Shown here in pieces: positions 16,190-24,136 of a stretch of 29,158 nt of DNA. Within the stretch, counting starts at the first letter, position 1. Every line of letters starts with the position of its first letter. The DNA is from Bacteroidia bacterium (GTDB lineage: Bacteria; Bacteroidota; Bacteroidia; Bacteroidales; VadinHA17), in assembly GCA_026391515.1 (NCBI GenBank), contig JAPLEC010000294.1, positions 1-29,158 of the forward strand, in the 5' to 3' direction. The translations under genes and the position numbers were made by a program. The notes under the pieces were generated by a model that was not told the DNA's origin, did not search any database, and was given only the letters and a program-made list of their open reading frames with translations.

Positions 16190-16290
16190 AATCCTTTGTG
16201 CTCTTAGTGTGAACTTTGTGTCCTTTGTGGTTAAGAAGAAAATATAACCACAAAGAGCACTAAGGAAAATCAGAAAGAACACAAAGGATT
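16190..16290. repeat. Nested imperfect inverted repeat (about 100 bp)
   Basis: Outer arms AATCCTTTGTG (16190-16200) and CACAAAGGATT (16280-16290) are perfect complements. Inner arms CTTTGTGGTTA (16223-16233) and TAACCACAAAG (16245-16255) are also perfect, with an 11-base A/G-rich loop. CTTAGTG (16203-16209) has a partner CACTAAG (16258-16264) between them. The element fills the spacer between the divergent ABC-F and hydrolase genes. It looks like the CTTTGTG-type intergenic repeats I recall from Bacteroidota genomes; no ORF is inside. Confidence 0.7.
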
Positions 16291-16311
16291 ACAAAATGGA
16301 ATTTGAATAAT

Positions 16312-17538
16312 ATGAAGAATAAGAGGTATATAATAAGAATATTACTGGTGTTTTTCTTTTTTGCAGTAACCGTTTCTTCCTGCAAAAAAGATGAAGAGCC
16401 TGACTATAATTATTTTGTTTCAAACGAGCTCGCTGCTTCATATTCGACAGTATCGATGACCAGCATGCTGAATATGGTAAGCGAGTATTATCCTGAAATC
16501 GGTACAATGGAATCTTATATTGATGATGATGTAAATGTTTATAAGATAGTTTACAAAACAACAATATATGAAGATGAAATAGAGGCTTCGGGACTGGTTT
16601 GTGTCCCTGCGACACCTGGGGAATACCCCGTTCTCAGCTTTCAGAATGGTACAAATACACTGAATTCTGATGCCCCAAGTGAATATCCGACAGACATTTT
16701 TTATCAGTTGATTGAATATATCGCATCAATGGGATTTGTGGTTTTGATACCTGATTATCCGGGCTTTGGAAGCTCTGTTCAGATACCTCATCCATACCTG
16801 ATTAAAGAACCTACAGTTCAGTCTATAGTTGACATGTTTCATGCTCTGAATGAAGTTGGTGCAACAAAGTTTCCCGGACTGACAGTAAAAAATGAATATT
16901 ATCTCCTCGGATATTCGCAGGGCGGCTGGGCCACCCTTGCACTTCACAAAGCTCTTGACACAGATTATCCTGAATTTAATCTGGCAGGCAGCGCATGCGG
17001 TGCCGGACCATATAATCTGTACAATCTTCTGACTGAAATGACAGGTTATTCAACGTACTCCATGCCCTCGTATATTTGTTATATAATAAATGCGTATTCT
17101 GTTTATAATCAGTTTACAAATCCGGTATCTGATATCCTGAACGAACCTTATGCGACAAACCTGAGCTCACTTTATACCGGAACTCTTTCACTTAATCAGA
17201 TCAATGCTCAGCTGACCACCTCAATTCCCGGGTTATTTAAATCGGAGTTTCTTTCCGGATTTACTTCTTCGCTATCGTATTCAACAGTACGTCAGGCTCT
17301 TATCAATAACAGTATCAGTCCATGGGTTACTTTAAAACCTCTTTTCTTTGGCCATGGTACAGGTGACACACATGTAAGTGTCACAGCAACTGAGTCGATG
17401 TACAATGCTATGATAGCTGCCGGTACTTCTTCAGCTATTTGTCAAAAAGTGCTTTACCCCGATCTCGATCATGGTGATGCCGTATTTCCCTTTATAATTG
17501 ATGGTATTCAATTCCTGTTAGATATAAGGGATAACTAG
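16312..17538 (+). CDS. Alpha/beta-hydrolase lipoprotein (lipase/esterase-like)
   Basis: A 408-residue predicted lipoprotein hydrolase. ATG 16312 gives MKNKRYIIRILLVFFFFAVTVSSC, with the lipobox VSSC at Cys24; an in-frame TTG at 16303 only adds three residues. The hydrolase core has a beta-strand and oxyanion region YPVLSFQNGTNT, the nucleophile elbow YLLGYSQGGWATLAL (Ser202), an acid in FFGHGTGDTHVSV (Asp352) and a histidine in YPDLDHGDAVFPF (His387). The arrangement resembles secretory-lipase and related esterases. It probably faces the periplasm or the cell surface; the ester substrate is unknown. It is followed 28 bases later by the broken rlmD. Confidence 0.87.
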   Translation: MKNKRYIIRILLVFFFFAVTVSSCKKDEEPDYNYFVSNELAASYSTVSMTSMLNMVSEYYPEIGTMESYIDDDVNVYKIVYKTTIYEDEIEASGLVCVPATPGEYPVLSFQNGTNTLNSDAPSEYPTDIFYQLIEYIASMGFVVLIPDYPGFGSSVQIPHPYLIKEPTVQSIVDMFHALNEVGATKFPGLTVKNEYYLLGYSQGGWATLALHKALDTDYPEFNLAGSACGAGPYNLYNLLTEMTGYSTYSMPSYICYIINAYSVYNQFTNPVSDILNEPYATNLSSLYTGTLSLNQINAQLTTSIPGLFKSEFLSGFTSSLSYSTVRQALINNSISPWVTLKPLFFGHGTGDTHVSVTATESMYNAMIAAGTSSAICQKVLYPDLDHGDAVFPFIIDGIQFLLDIRDN

Positions 17539-17566
17539 GATATCATAAAAATTAAATCACGAAAAC

Positions 17567-18824
17567 GTGAGAAAGAAGAAAGAGCTGCCTCTGCTTGAGA
17601 AGGTCAGGATTACTGACATCGGAGCTGAAGGGAATGCACTTGCAAGGGTAAATAACCAGGTGGTTTTTGTACCGATGCTGGTTCCGGGTGATGTTGTTGA
17701 TATTAAAGTAATTAAGAAAAGGAAAAAGTATCTCGAAGGAAGCGTTGTGAGGTTTCATGAGTATTCTGCAGATAGAATAAAACCAGTCTGCAGACATTTT
17801 GGCGTTTGCGGAGGCTGCAAGTGGCAGCATCTTCCATATCATCTTCAGCTGCAGTACAAAGAAAAACAGGTGAGCGATAATCTGTTACGCATCGGAAAAG
17901 TTGACATACAGCATATAAATCCGATCATCGGATCTGAAAATATTTTTAATTACAGGAATAAGCTGGAATACACATTTTCAGATAAAAGGTGGCTTACCAG
18001 GGAAGAGATAAATTCAGATAATGATTTTGAAAATAAGGATGCCCTTGGATTTCATATCCCCGGATTATTTGATAAAGTGTTGGATATCACAGATTGTTGT
18101 TTTCTTTTTTGATGAAAAGGAGAGAAGGGAAGGGCTTCTTGACTTTCTTGCATCGGAATTCCCGCAGATAACCTCATTATATTACATAATTAACCGAAAA
18201 AGAAATGATTCTCTTACTGATCAGACCCCTGTATTATATAAAGGTGAAGATCATCTGACTGAAGTGATGGATGGGCTTAAATTCAGGATCGGGCCAAAAT
18301 CGTTTTACCAGACAAACAGAGACCAGGCTTTAAAACTGTACAGGATTGCAAGAGATTTTGCGGGGCTTACAGGTAAAGAAATTGTATATGATCTTTACAC
18401 GGGAACGGGTACAATAGCCAACTTTATTGCACCATTGGCCTCCGAAGTGATTGGTATTGAATATGTTGAAGAGGCAATCAGAGATGCTGTGAAGAACTCG
18501 GAAATGAATAATATCAGTAATATACAGTTTTTCTGCGGCGATATAAAAGAAATTTTTTCAGAACAGTTTATGGAGGTTAATGGTCATCCGGATGTTATAA
18601 TTACAGACCCTCCAAGAGCCGGCATGCATGAATCAGTCGTTAAATCAATATTATCAGCAGCACCGTCGAAAATTGTATATTTAAGCTGTAATCCTTCGAC
18701 ACAGGCACGCGACATTCTAATTCTTTCTGAAAAATTTGATGTTATAAAAGTCCAGCCGGTCGACATGTTCCCTCACACCCATCATGTTGAAAATGTTGTT
18801 CTTCTGAATAAAAGGAATGGGTAG
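17567..18824 (+). pseudogene. rlmD: rlmD (23S rRNA m5U methyltransferase) with internal deletion and frameshift
   Basis: Remnant of an RlmD/RumA-type 23S rRNA uracil-C5 methyltransferase. Frame 1 (GTG 17567 to TGA 18112) carries the TRAM domain start and the Fe-S cysteines CRHFGVCGGCKW, then reaches DALGFHIPGLFDKVLDITDC. Frame 2 resumes homology at IVVFFFDEKERREGLLDFL (from 18093) and holds the SAM site VYDLYTGTGTIANF, TDPPRAGMHE and the catalytic-Cys motif YLSCNPSTQARD, ending VQPVDMFPHTHHVENVVLL. Compared with the family as I know it, about 50 residues between DITDC and IVVF are missing, and the reading frame shifts by +1 at the join near 18092-18096. A normal full-length enzyme cannot be made. 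The catalytic half alone might be expressed only if an internal start is used. Confidence 0.9.
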
Positions 18825-18896
18825 ATGGCACCTTTTCGGGTACAATGGAATACAAAATTAGTGTATCTTTAACATTTGTGCAGGATATCTCACAAT

Positions 18897-19712
18897 ATGA
18901 CACCTCAAAATCAACATAGTTCTGATCTTATTTCCTTTGTACAGAATCAGGTTCTGGATGATCATTTTGCCAGTCTTCGTTATGCCGGTATAATTCAGAA
19001 AGCCCTTATGCCTGATCCTGAGATACTTAAAGGATTTTTTAAAGATAGTTTTGTTCTCTTTTTGCCCAGAGATATTGTCAGTGGTGATTTTTATTATGTT
19101 TTAAGGATAAGACAATATTTGTGCATTGCAGCAGGCGACTGTACCGGGCATGGAGTTCCGGGTGCTCTTCTCAGTATTCTGGGTATCAGCTTTTTAAATG
19201 ATATTTTACAGGGAAGGATTGATCCCAAAGCCAACAGAGTGCTTAATATGATGAGAGAAAAAATAATGAAAGCTCTTCATCAAACAGGCGAAAAAGCCGA
19301 AACAAAAGACAGCATAGATATCGGGTTATGCATTGCAGACTGCGACTCAGGTAAACTCCAGTATTCCGGTGCCAACAGGCCTCTGATAATGATAAGAAAC
19401 GGCGAACTGACTGAGTTTAAGCCGGATAAGATGACGTTAGGTCTTGCTCCTTTACGGGAGCAGCCATTTACAAATCAGATAATAGAGACTTTACCAGGAG
19501 ATAAGTTTTATCTCTTCTCCGACGGATTCGCTGATCAGTTTGGCGAATTGACCGATAAGAAATTCAAGCATAAGCATTTGAAAAGAGTGATCAGTTCAGT
19601 TTCGGAATTTAAAATGGCAAAGCAGAAAGATGTTCTGCAGAGCACATTTTTGGAGTGGAAAGGCAATACACAACAGATTGATGACGTTTTGATTTTTGGT
19701 TTTCAATTATAA
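18897..19712 (+). CDS. SpoIIE/PP2C-type serine phosphatase domain protein
   Basis: A compact 271-residue protein that is almost only the RsbU/SpoIIE phosphatase domain, with no visible sensor, GAF, PAS or membrane segment. Metal-site aspartates are present: VSGDFYY (Asp64), AAGDCTGHGVPGALLSILG (Asp81), LFSDGFADQFGE (Asp209) and QQIDDVLIFGF (Asp262/263). Such proteins dephosphorylate anti-anti-sigma factors or other Ser/Thr phosphoproteins in partner switching. In Bacteroidota they usually carry a TPR or sensor part, which is missing here. ATG 18897 is preferred; GTG 18876 would add seven residues. The OLD-like ATPase gene starts 12 bases after its stop, so the two are likely co-transcribed. 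Confidence 0.88.
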   Translation: MTPQNQHSSDLISFVQNQVLDDHFASLRYAGIIQKALMPDPEILKGFFKDSFVLFLPRDIVSGDFYYVLRIRQYLCIAAGDCTGHGVPGALLSILGISFLNDILQGRIDPKANRVLNMMREKIMKALHQTGEKAETKDSIDIGLCIADCDSGKLQYSGANRPLIMIRNGELTEFKPDKMTLGLAPLREQPFTNQIIETLPGDKFYLFSDGFADQFGELTDKKFKHKHLKRVISSVSEFKMAKQKDVLQSTFLEWKGNTQQIDDVLIFGFQL

Positions 19713-19723
19713 CAGGTTTCATT

Positions 19724-22009
19724 ATGATGAAGCTCACAGCCTTCAGAATCAAAAATTTCCGTTCAATTGTTGACACGGGCTGGCAGAATTTTTCACCTGA
19801 TAATATCACCTGTCTTATCGGGCAGAATGAGTCCGGGAAAACATCCGTTCTTGAGGGGCTGAAAGTATTTTACACAGGAATAATTTCAGAGGATGTATTA
19901 CGGAGCGATCTCTCGCTGCCTGAAGTGAGCTGCCGGTTCATTATCCCGGAAGGATGGCTTATTAAAGTAACGGATAATCCGGGGACTGAATTGAAAGAGC
20001 TGCTATCGAGCCTTTCACATATTGAACTTACAAGAGTCTGGATTGCTGACCTCTCTTCGGAAATAGTTGTAAGCGGCGAGATAAGCCAATATCTTGATTC
20101 ACTTGAAGATGCATGGAGGTTATACCTCGGAGATGTCACTAGTAAGCTTGATCAGGAGATACATCAGATTAATGAAATGGAAAAGGTTCTTTCTGAACTC
20201 ACCAAAGAAGAATTGGAGATTAAAGCAAAGCTTCCGGGAGGCGATACACGAGGTCTGGGTTTCAGACTTTTTGCCAGGAAACCTGCTGGTCAGGTTTCTT
20301 CCCAAAGCGCGCAATATCCTATCTTGAAAAACAGGTTGAATGAAATAAAGAAAAATAAGGAAGAGCTTTCCGGTGAGCTTCGGGGCAAGCAAGCATTGAA
20401 AAAAACAGGTGAGATATGGAAAAAGCTTAAGGATAAATATTCATCTCTCGATAATCATCTTACAGAATTATCAGTGAAGCTCGAAGAACGTCATCAGAAA
20501 ATGACTTTGTTAATGCGACCGGTTGATGATGATGATGACCTGGAATGGAAAGGCATCCTTGACGATTACAGGAAGACACGAAGCGAAAGAGATATTCAGA
20601 AAGCTGAGCTTGACAGGCATATCGCTTTATCGGGTTATATAATGAACGGAAGCACGGAAGAGGAAGCAGGACCGAAGGTTAACGAAATTATTCAATCCTA
20701 TAAATCGCAGTATAACAGCGAAATACTGGGAAAGAAATTCTTTGAATATTGTCCGGTTTTTGAATTATTTGAAGATTTTGGCAGTCTTTTGCCAAATCGT
20801 ATCGATATGGAAGATATAATTACAGGTAATGACCAGGTTGAAGGTTATAAAGCGGCCCGTAACTTCCTGTCGATAGCTCAGCTTGATTACTCATTTTTTC
20901 AACAGCCTTCAAGTCGTATTCTTAAACAGAAAATTGAAAACCTTAACCACACTCTGACCCGTAATTTCCAGGATTTCTGGCAACAGTCTATTGGCCGTAA
21001 CAATAAGATACACATTCAGTTCGAGCTGGATCATTATAGTGCTGCGTACGGTCAAAAAGCAGGGAAACCCTATCTTGAATTCTGGATAAAGGATGAAGGC
21101 GAGAGGTTGTACCCCAAGCAGAGAAGCCGGGGAGTGCGATGGTTTTTGTCCTTTTATATGGAATTGAAAGCCTCGGCAAATATCAATAAACAGATGGTTT
21201 TACTTGTCGATGAACCTGGTGTCAGCCTTCATGCCAGGGCCCAGGAGGATGTGCTTAAAGTATTTGAAGATATTAAGGACAAAATACAGGTAATCTATAC
21301 AACCCATTCACCGCATCTTGTCGAGATAAATAAGCTTCACCGTGTTCTGGCAGTTCAGAGAGATGACCTCGACAGCCTCAGAAGCACAACGCGGATACTT
21401 GATCCGTTAAGGCTTTCATCTGCCTCGCCCGATACACTGAGTCCTTTGCAGAGTATCCTTGGCAACCCTGTATCCGGAGAAGGATTCTCTTCCAGGAAAT
21501 TCAACCTTATTGTCAATGATACCGGATCTTTCTATATCCTGAATGCAATTATTCATTTAATGGGATTTAAAGGGAAAGTCAGTGTAATCCCGTCGACAAA
21601 TATTTCATCAATTCCTTTAATGTGTAATATTCTGATGGGATGGGGATTAGAGTTTTCTGTTCTTCTTTTTGAAAATGATAAGGAGATTAAGATTGGAGAT
21701 CTTTTGAAGGAAACAGTCTTCAAGACTGACAGTAACCGGAGAGATCTGATCGTTAAAATGCCGGAAAAATTCTTTAACTCGGAAGATCTGTTATCGACTC
21801 TTGACTTTAAAAATCATATTTTGAAAACGAGGGAAGGGATAACTGTTGCAAACTCTGAATATATAAGGGAGAAGGAAATACCCAGGAATTTTATGTTTTC
21901 AAGATTTCTTACTGATGTAAAGGATGAAGTGATAAAACTCTCGGATTTTGATGAGGAATCATTTGAGAATTTCAAGCTTGTGATCGACATCTTCAAGGGA
22001 TTGAAATAA
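19724..22009 (+). CDS. OLD-like AAA ATPase with degenerate TOPRIM-like C-terminus
   Basis: A 761-residue SMC/RecF-like ATPase. N-terminal FRIKNFRSI and Walker A GQNESGKTS (33-41) are typical of OLD-family nucleases. Residues about 140-300 are charged and probably coiled coil. The signature-like segment is KQRSRGVRWFLSFY (465-478), Walker B is MVLLVDEPG (491-499) and the switch histidine lies in TTHSPHL (526-532). The C-terminal part resembles TOPRIM, but the usual first Glu reads Asn in NLIVNDTGSFYIL and the usual DxD reads FENDKE near 650, so metal-dependent cleavage may be lost. It follows the phosphatase gene by 12 bases. It may be a DNA-repair or defence ATPase; the sequence alone does not decide. 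Confidence 0.82.
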   Translation: MMKLTAFRIKNFRSIVDTGWQNFSPDNITCLIGQNESGKTSVLEGLKVFYTGIISEDVLRSDLSLPEVSCRFIIPEGWLIKVTDNPGTELKELLSSLSHIELTRVWIADLSSEIVVSGEISQYLDSLEDAWRLYLGDVTSKLDQEIHQINEMEKVLSELTKEELEIKAKLPGGDTRGLGFRLFARKPAGQVSSQSAQYPILKNRLNEIKKNKEELSGELRGKQALKKTGEIWKKLKDKYSSLDNHLTELSVKLEERHQKMTLLMRPVDDDDDLEWKGILDDYRKTRSERDIQKAELDRHIALSGYIMNGSTEEEAGPKVNEIIQSYKSQYNSEILGKKFFEYCPVFELFEDFGSLLPNRIDMEDIITGNDQVEGYKAARNFLSIAQLDYSFFQQPSSRILKQKIENLNHTLTRNFQDFWQQSIGRNNKIHIQFELDHYSAAYGQKAGKPYLEFWIKDEGERLYPKQRSRGVRWFLSFYMELKASANINKQMVLLVDEPGVSLHARAQEDVLKVFEDIKDKIQVIYTTHSPHLVEINKLHRVLAVQRDDLDSLRSTTRILDPLRLSSASPDTLSPLQSILGNPVSGEGFSSRKFNLIVNDTGSFYILNAIIHLMGFKGKVSVIPSTNISSIPLMCNILMGWGLEFSVLLFENDKEIKIGDLLKETVFKTDSNRRDLIVKMPEKFFNSEDLLSTLDFKNHILKTREGITVANSEYIREKEIPRNFMFSRFLTDVKDEVIKLSDFDEESFENFKLVIDIFKGLK

Positions 22010-22023
22010 GTACAGATTTATTT

Positions 22024-22050
22024 TGCACTTAGTGCATGTTTTTCTATTTT
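22024..22050 (+). terminator. Likely intrinsic terminator after the OLD-like gene
   Basis: TGCAC (22024-22028) and GTGCA (22032-22036) form a short stem around TTA, followed by a T-rich run (TGTTTTTCTATTTT). It lies 15 bases after the stop and 20 bases before the tRNA gene. The stem has only five strong pairs, so efficiency may be modest. Confidence 0.45.
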
Positions 22051-22069
22051 TGTCGCGCTTACTGCGTCT

Positions 22070-22156
22070 GGAGAGATGGGTGAGTGGCTTAAACCAGTAG
22101 TTTGCTAAACTGCCGTATGGGAAACTGTACCGTGGGTTCGAATCCCCCTCTCTCCG
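22070..22156 (+). tRNA. tRNA-Ser (anticodon GCU)
   Basis: Acceptor arms GGAGAGA (22070-22076) and TCTCTCC (22149-22155) pair fully, with discriminator G at 22156. The anticodon stem GTAGT/ACTGC encloses the loop TTGCTAA with GCT at 22104-22106, reading AGC/AGU serine codons. A long variable arm (about 18 bases) confirms a class II tRNA. The T-loop is TTCGAAT. The T stem GTGGG/CCCCC has one U-C mismatch. CCA is not encoded. A repeat element starts directly at the 3' end. Confidence 0.95.
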
Positions 22157-22264
22157 CAAAGCTTTGCTGGTCCCCACCCGGTGGATCGCGATCCGCCAGT
22201 TGGCGGAGAGCAATCCCTTAAATCGGCCTCTCCCCAAACCTCCCGCTGTCGCGGAGCAGGCTCT
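22157..22264. repeat. Dispersed palindromic repeat, copy A, next to tRNA-Ser
   Basis: GC-rich non-coding block with several palindromes. GCAAAGCTTTGC (22156-22167) overlaps the last tRNA base; GGATCGCGATCC lies at 22183-22194; TCCGCCA/TGGCGGA (22192-22207) form a 7-bp stem. From 22161 to 22264 it matches, in reverse complement, the sequence at 29005-29099. The best block, 22227-22264 against 29005-29042, differs at only two of 38 bases. No ORF in it looks real. Confidence 0.75.
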
Positions 22265-22275
22265 TAATGATTCAA

Positions 22276-22305
22276 TTCAACGTTATTTAAAAAATCTTAC
22301 ATTTG
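22276..22305 (+). promoter_or_regulatory. Probable promoter of the M28 peptidase gene
   Basis: TACATTTG (22298-22305) is an exact TAnnTTTG -7 box. TTC at 22276-22278 sits where TTG is expected, 19 bases upstream. The transcript would start near 22312 with a leader of about 30 bases to ATG 22342. Confidence 0.5.
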
Positions 22306-22341
22306 AATAAGAATCAAGGTTAAATCAAAATAAATAATTAC

Positions 22342-23931
22342 ATGAAAAAAATTGTTCTGTTCATTATCTGCCTTTTAACTGCTTATTCTGTCTTAAATGC
22401 TCAGAAAGAAGGTCTTACATCAATAAATAAGGGCGACCTTAAAGCTTATATGACATTTTTTGCATCCGATGAAATGGCCGGGAGGGAAACAGGAACTCCG
22501 GAAAATGATGCCTCTGCACTTTTCATAAAGACTAATCTCATGAGACTTGGACTTAAACCTATGTCAGATGGAGATTATCTTCAGAAGATGCCTTTTGTTG
22601 AGACCTCTGTCGATATAAAAGAACGCAGCCTTAAGATATATGACAACACAGGAAAAGTTACTTTCTCCACTGATTCACTGGTATCCTTTTCACAATCTAC
22701 TAAAACAATTGAAATAGAAGGTAATGTTGTATTTGCAGGCTATGGTTATTTTGATTCAACCGGTTATAATGACCTGAAGGGGATTGATTTAAAAGATAAA
22801 ATTGTTCTGATTATGACAAGAACCCCTGTATCGGCATATTCAAATGAAAAAGGCAGAGTTTTTAATGAAAGGGTTGAGGGGAAAAAACTTGGCTCAATTT
22901 TTATGGCAGGACCTAAAGCTGTTCTGCTAGTGTATGATCCCAAAAACAACTTTAAAGATGCATATGCTTCCGGACTCGCAGACATGATCCCGGCAAGTTC
23001 CGTTGCCCCGTCAACACAGGGGCGTCGTGATATGCCTTTCCTTCTTGCATTTATAACTCAATATACTGCTGATCAGCTTCTGAAATCAACTGGTAATAAT
23101 CTGGCACAGATGCAGGAAAATATAAAGAGAGAAGGGAAGCCGGTTTCAACAGAGATACAGGGAATTACAACTTCGATTAAAATTCCTGTCAATACAAGAG
23201 ATTTTTTTGCTTCAAATATCATTGGTATAGTTGAAGGATCTGATCCGGTTCTCAGGAATGAATGTGTAATTTATACCGCTCACTTTGATCACACAGGTAA
23301 AAATCGTGAAGGAAAGATAAATAATGGTGCTGATGATAATGCTTCAGGATCGATGGTTCTTCTTGAAGTGGCTGAAGCATTTATGAAGCTGAAAAAGGAA
23401 CCTTTGCGGACAGTGGTCTTTGCCTGGGTAAACGGGGAGGAAAAAGGATTACTGGGTTCGCAGTACTATGCAAATAATCCGGTTATCCCCATGGAAAAAA
23501 CTCTTGTCGATTTTAACCTTGATATGGTTGGCAGGTCAAAACTGCCATCTGATACCGGCAAATTTGCAGGCTATGACCTTGATGTTACGCAACCTGGCGA
23601 AATAATGATTTATACGGCCCATGAAAGCTCTGAGCTTATGAACCTGTTAAATTCAGCCGCTCAGGAATCAGGTATAAAGGTAATTGATAAAGGTAAGGAT
23701 CTTGGGTTTGGGGGCAGCGATCACGAAAGCTTCTGGGCAAAAGGTGTTCCGGCAATCTTTTTCCACTCCGGAATTCATGCTGATCTTCACAACGTCGGGG
23801 ATGATGTGGAGAAAATAGATTTTGACAAGATGGAAAAAGTTTCAAAGATGGTTTTTCTCCTTGGATACAAAGTAGCAAATCAAAAGAGCAGAATTGTTGT
23901 CGATAATCCTTTGAAACCTCAAGGGCAATAA
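22342..23931 (+). CDS. M28 family zinc aminopeptidase, exported
   Basis: A 529-residue secreted peptidase that removes N-terminal residues from peptides. Residues 1-20 are a signal peptide ending VLNAQ. A PA-like insert lies at about 120-260 (VVFAGYGYFDSTGYNDLKG, KDKIVLIMTR). The metal site is complete: His314 in IYTAHFDHTG, Asp331 in NNGADDNASGS, Glu366/367 in VNGEEKGLLGS, Asp394 in FNLDMVGR and His483 in HADLHNVGDD. Length and order fit periplasmic M28 members of Bacteroidota. It has its own probable promoter after the tRNA/repeat spacer and is separated from the lipoprotein gene by 205 bases. Confidence 0.93.
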   Translation: MKKIVLFIICLLTAYSVLNAQKEGLTSINKGDLKAYMTFFASDEMAGRETGTPENDASALFIKTNLMRLGLKPMSDGDYLQKMPFVETSVDIKERSLKIYDNTGKVTFSTDSLVSFSQSTKTIEIEGNVVFAGYGYFDSTGYNDLKGIDLKDKIVLIMTRTPVSAYSNEKGRVFNERVEGKKLGSIFMAGPKAVLLVYDPKNNFKDAYASGLADMIPASSVAPSTQGRRDMPFLLAFITQYTADQLLKSTGNNLAQMQENIKREGKPVSTEIQGITTSIKIPVNTRDFFASNIIGIVEGSDPVLRNECVIYTAHFDHTGKNREGKINNGADDNASGSMVLLEVAEAFMKLKKEPLRTVVFAWVNGEEKGLLGSQYYANNPVIPMEKTLVDFNLDMVGRSKLPSDTGKFAGYDLDVTQPGEIMIYTAHESSELMNLLNSAAQESGIKVIDKGKDLGFGGSDHESFWAKGVPAIFFHSGIHADLHNVGDDVEKIDFDKMEKVSKMVFLLGYKVANQKSRIVVDNPLKPQGQ

Positions 23932-24028
23932 TGAACCTGTTTACATTTTGTTGAAATATTTTTATGTAAGAATTATTGTGCTTTTTCAGGCAATTTTGAC
24001 ATATAAATAAGAATATTCGATTTTTTTA

Positions 24029-24058
24029 TTGTTATATCCTTAATTTATAGTATATTCG
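24029..24058 (+). promoter_or_regulatory. Promoter of the Ala-rich lipoprotein gene
   Basis: TTG (24029-24031), a 19-base spacer, then TATATTCG (24051-24058) closely fits TTG-N17-23-TAnnTTTG, with one mismatch in the -7 box. A leader of about 70 A-rich bases follows. Its sequence and the strong terminator downstream suggest a discrete, abundant transcript. Confidence 0.6.
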
Positions 24059-24136
24059 CACCGTAAAAAACTCAAACGATTAAAAAAAGAAATCGGAAGA
24101 AGTTAAAATAAACAAAGTATTAAAAAGTTTAGAAAA

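Noticed and set aside
18100..18115. Programmed +1 frameshift site in rlmD (TTT TGA before a T tract)
   Set aside because: Frame-2 homology (IVVFFF) starts upstream of the slip site and a family block is missing, so a deletion explains the shift; kept only as a secondary idea in the findings.
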